Assembly: GCA_044230315.1 (NCBI GenBank)
Contig: JBGARJ010000029.1
Location: forward strand, 1-64,000
Source: M3007 sp044230315
GTDB lineage: Bacteria > Bacteroidota > Bacteroidia > Chitinophagales > Saprospiraceae
Direction: 5' to 3'
DNA length: 64,000 nucleotides
The translations under genes were made by a program, and so were the position numbers. The notes under the pieces were generated by a model. That model was not told the origin of the DNA. It did no database searches and saw only the letters and a list, made by a program, of their open reading frames with translations. Shown here in pieces: positions 62,001 through 64,000 of this stretch (position 1 is its first letter; each line of letters starts with the position of its first letter).

Positions 62001-64000
62001 CCGGACAAAACGAACAGCGATTTATTGAACCTGCTCGGTCTCAGTTCAGCCGCCGGAACACTTGATGATGCCTACCTGTTAGTGAACACTGCCGGTAGCC
62101 CCGGCGCCGGAATCGTCAACCAGACCATTCAGTTTCATGGAACAGCCGACTACTTCTCACTGACCGCCGGCGCTACGAGCCTGGCAACGCTGTATTCAGA
62201 TGCCGCGACTGCGACTGCTTACCCGGCTGTTACCCGACGGGCGGTAGGCGCCAATGGTGGCAAAGCTATTGCCTTTGCTTACGATCTTGCCCGTTCGGTA
62301 GTATACACGCGTCAGGGCAATCCGGCTTGGGCCAATCAGAAACGGGATGGACAAATTGATCCAATCCGATCCGACGATCAATTTTTTCCCGACTGGATTG
62401 ATTTTGACAAAGTGGCCATTCCGCAGGCCGATGAACAACAACATTTGCTGGCCAATGCCATTTTATTGAGCAACCTGCACCGCAAACCACTGCCGCGTTT
62501 CTGGTTTTTACCCAGCGGTCACAAGGCAGCTATCGTTATGACCGGCGATGACCACGGAGATTCCGGGATGCAGCCGCGATTTGACATCGATCTCGCAAGC
62601 AGCCCGCCCGGCTGCTCGGTCGACAATTGGGAATGTGTGCGTTCAACCGGTTACCTGTACGTCGGAAACCCACCTAACTTTACGAGCGCACAAGCCGAAT
62701 ATTATCACAACCTGGGTTTTGAAGTAGCCCTGCACGTAAATACCAATTGCCAGAATTTCACCCAAACGGCGTTTGAGAATTTTATCACCAATCAGATGAC
62801 CGCATTCACGGCTACTTACCCGAATATACCTCAGCCCTCCACCAACCGAAACCACTGTATTGCCTGGAGTGATTACAGCATGACGGCTGAGGTAGAGTCT
62901 GCACAAGGTATCCGGTTCGATGTGAACTATTATTACTGGCCGGCCAGCTGGGTTCAAGGCCGCCCGGGCATGTTTACTGGTTCAGGCATGCCCATGCGCT
63001 TTGCTAAATCTGATGGTACGATCATCGATTGTTACCAGGCTGTAACGCAGATGCCGGATGAGTCCGGCTTGAACTTCCCGCAGTTTTGCGATGCTCTACT
63101 CGATAAGGCTACCGGCCCCGAGGGTTATTATGGCGTTTTTACGACCAATATGCACTTCGACAACGCCAACCATCCTGGGGCTAATGCCATTGTAGCATCA
63201 GCCCAGGCGCATGGTATTCCGGTGGTATCGGCCAAACAAATGTTGGATTGGCTGGATGGACGCAATGGTTCGGCGTTCACCGATATGGTTTGGGATGGCT
63301 CTAACCTGGATTTTACCGTAGCGGTGGGCGCCGGAGCGCTCAACCTGCGCGGCATGCTGCAGGTGAATTCGGCTGATGGCCAACTGGTCGGCCTGACGCG
63401 CAATGGGAATGCCGTATCCTATACGGTTGAAACGATCAAAGGCATCGATTATGCCTTTTTTCCAGCGACTGCCGGCGATTATGTGGCCTCCTATGGCGTG
63501 GATAACATCCCTCCGGTCATCACCAACATAACAGCGACACCGCATGCCAATGGAACCGCTACCATCAACTGGACCACCGACGAGCCAGCCGATTCCAGGG
63601 TAGACTATGACCTGGTGACCGACCCCTTGACCCAAAATGCCACTCAAGCCACTTTGGTGACCAGTCACACGTTGCTGTTGTCTGGCCTTGCTCCGAATAC
63701 GACCTATTATTTTCGTGTCACTTCAGCAGATGCCAGTGCCAACAGCGCCACCGAACCTGATTCGCCGGCTGAACCTCTAAGTTTTACCATGCCAAACGGA
63801 ATTTGTGCGCAGGACGCAACTGCTGCCGATTTCAATTTGGGAACGCCCGATGCCAATACACTTGTGGCCCAGCAGGGGGATGGAGGTATTGTGTTGAAAC
63901 CGGTATTGAATGAAGAGTTTTCGGGCAATTCGGTCCCTTCAGGCTGGACTGATGCGGTTTGGGATAGTCAAGCTGGGGCAAGCACCACTATTAGCGGCGG
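59055..64000 (+). CDS. Giant secreted multidomain protein with dimethylformamidase-like domain (partial, runs off window)
   Basis: At least 1648 residues, open to the window end. A signal peptide (AIAFVFALTLLGQSGVFAQ) is followed by a region similar to the N,N-dimethylformamidase beta-subunit domain (about residues 30-500, with YRLGYYQGNGARL, DLYFQASDATWQAYN, GHDEYWS and FFSGNEIYWKTRW), an Ig-like unit (about 520-610), a DUF4082-type domain (about 620-780), an SbsA-type Ig-like domain (PPVVLATAPTNNASGV, about 785-895) and a Pro run. A GATase-like region (about 905-1090) precedes a deacetylase-like domain with VMTGDDHGD (about 1160) and NHPGANA. A fibronectin type III domain (ITATPHANGTATINWTT, about 1490-1570) follows, then part of another unit. 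The reaction is unknown. Confidence 0.85.
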   Translation, partial: MKMNCLLRAIAFVFALTLLGQSGVFAQNAIVTENALAGNPASEWDISGAGDLSIQGFATDISVNKGQTIHFKINTDASAYTIKIYRLGYYQGNGARLQGLGTVTAVLPQTQPADLYDPVTGLTDCGNWAESAYWDVPANAVSGIYIAKLIRDDTQGASHIIFIVRDDTSTSDLYFQASDATWQAYNGYGGNSLYVGAGNLPYGHANKVSYNRPYQTRGGGGGGAEEDWVFNAEYPMIRWLEQNGYDVTYTTGVDVDRFGSLLPQHKVFLSVGHDEYWSAAQRANVTAARNAGVHLAFFSGNEIYWKTRWEPSTDGSNTPYRTLVCYKEGTLGENICGTKCDPEPNIWTGLWRDGCDFTPPADGCNPENALSGQISWDGSNGAIEVPDTYKDLRFWRNTSITALGTGQTAILSGQTLGYEWDWQQYPGSYPGGRIRMSKTILNGKTHHLSLYRHSSGALVFGAGTVQWSWGLDGVHDRGGSTPDIRMQQATVNLFADMDVQPETLQAGLTAATASTDVAAPVTVIVNPLDASTLPVGTPVTISGTASDPGGGIVAGVEVSLDGGTTWQLATGTTSWTFQWYPATLGTVTIKSRGFDDSGNIETPGNAVTVTVEASGGSCPCSIWNPVVVPSVVDEPDANAVELGVKFRTTTDGFITGIRFYKSLNNTGSHVGNLWSGAGVNLGQAVFVGETASGWQEVLFGAPIPVIANTTYIASYHTTTGHYSQDENYFAANGVENPPLVALANGVDGANGVYTYSAVSAFPTSTYNASNYWVDVVFETTVGPDVTPPVVLATAPTNNASGVSVGANVTGTFNENLDATTVNASTVELRDPDNNLVAATVSYNSATRTAILDPSSSLAYSTTYTARLVGDALGITDVAGNPLAADYVWMFTTAAPPPPPPTEGPGGPILVISAAANPFSRYPVEILRAEGLNEFSAMDISLITAAVLNDYDVVILGELSLSPAQVTLLSDWVDAGGTLIALRPDKTNSDLLNLLGLSSAAGTLDDAYLLVNTAGSPGAGIVNQTIQFHGTADYFSLTAGATSLATLYSDAATATAYPAVTRRAVGANGGKAIAFAYDLARSVVYTRQGNPAWANQKRDGQIDPIRSDDQFFPDWIDFDKVAIPQADEQQHLLANAILLSNLHRKPLPRFWFLPSGHKAAIVMTGDDHGDSGMQPRFDIDLASSPPGCSVDNWECVRSTGYLYVGNPPNFTSAQAEYYHNLGFEVALHVNTNCQNFTQTAFENFITNQMTAFTATYPNIPQPSTNRNHCIAWSDYSMTAEVESAQGIRFDVNYYYWPASWVQGRPGMFTGSGMPMRFAKSDGTIIDCYQAVTQMPDESGLNFPQFCDALLDKATGPEGYYGVFTTNMHFDNANHPGANAIVASAQAHGIPVVSAKQMLDWLDGRNGSAFTDMVWDGSNLDFTVAVGAGALNLRGMLQVNSADGQLVGLTRNGNAVSYTVETIKGIDYAFFPATAGDYVASYGVDNIPPVITNITATPHANGTATINWTTDEPADSRVDYDLVTDPLTQNATQATLVTSHTLLLSGLAPNTTYYFRVTSADASANSATEPDSPAEPLSFTMPNGICAQDATAADFNLGTPDANTLVAQQGDGGIVLKPVLNEEFSGNSVPSGWTDAVWDSQAGASTTISG

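Noticed and set aside
1..64000. tRNA, rRNA or other structured RNA genes
   Set aside because: No cloverleaf with a GTTCRA T-loop and CCA-type end, and no rRNA segment, was noticed by eye. A covariance-model search would be needed to exclude small RNAs.

Overview
This window looks like a chromosomal segment of a Bacteroidota bacterium, most likely of the Saprospiria/Lewinella–Haliscomenobacter type. Signs of this are type IX secretion (T9SS) C-terminal sorting domains on giant secreted proteins, a TTTG/TAnnTTTG promoter in front of rpmH, little use of Shine-Dalgarno leaders, Bacteroidota-specific small proteins (HYC_CC_PP-like, DUF5777 barrel), and fairly GC-rich coding DNA. Family names come from motif recognition by eye; no database search was possible.

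Layout. (1) 1-840: a decayed IS1-family element of 772 bp, AT-rich against its surroundings. (2) 1.2-7.8 kb: poorly characterised genes, namely an orphan protein, a coiled-coil protein, a protein with a cytidine-deaminase-like fold but an apparently missing catalytic Glu, and a 1283-residue repeat protein with a long coiled coil. (3) 7.9-10.3 kb, minus strand: a plant-type fatty acid alpha-dioxygenase homologue and a DUF1569 (DinB-like) protein. (4) 10.6-19.2 kb: a copper/silver resistance locus with three small Cys-rich or metal-binding secreted proteins followed by CusA-, CusC- and CusB-like efflux components. (5) 19.7-29.8 kb: a glucuronoxylan/hexuronate utilisation locus with an ExuT-like transporter, a LacI regulator, GH67 alpha-glucuronidase, an SDR dehydrogenase, a GH3 beta-xylosidase-type enzyme and a sialate-O-acetylesterase-type esterase. 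A 14-bp operator-like sequence is shared by the transporter and GH67 promoters. (6) 29.8-32.6 kb: a NamZ-like (DUF1343) muramidase, rpmH-rnpA, a 159-bp imperfect palindrome and a rhomboid protease. (7) 32.7-37.2 kb: secreted haem/cytochrome-like lipoproteins with unusual CX4CH and CX5CH motifs, a DUF5777 outer-membrane barrel and a YceI protein. (8) 37.2-64 kb: an M48 peptidase, a secreted M12B-like metalloprotease and three very large secreted modular proteins. These carry LamG, FN3, phosphoesterase, cohesin-like, dockerin, 75-residue tandem-repeat, dimethylformamidase-like and deacetylase-like modules. One of them is split by a frameshift and one runs off the window end.

How it fits together. 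The organism appears to be a surface-active polymer degrader: xylan side-chain removal and uronate uptake are under one regulator, large T9SS-exported adhesin/enzymes sit next door, and there is a dedicated copper efflux system. The least explained parts are the pseudo-deaminase/giant-protein pair (3.2-7.8 kb), the cohesin plus dockerin modules in T9SS proteins (50-58 kb) and the palindromic element after rnpA.
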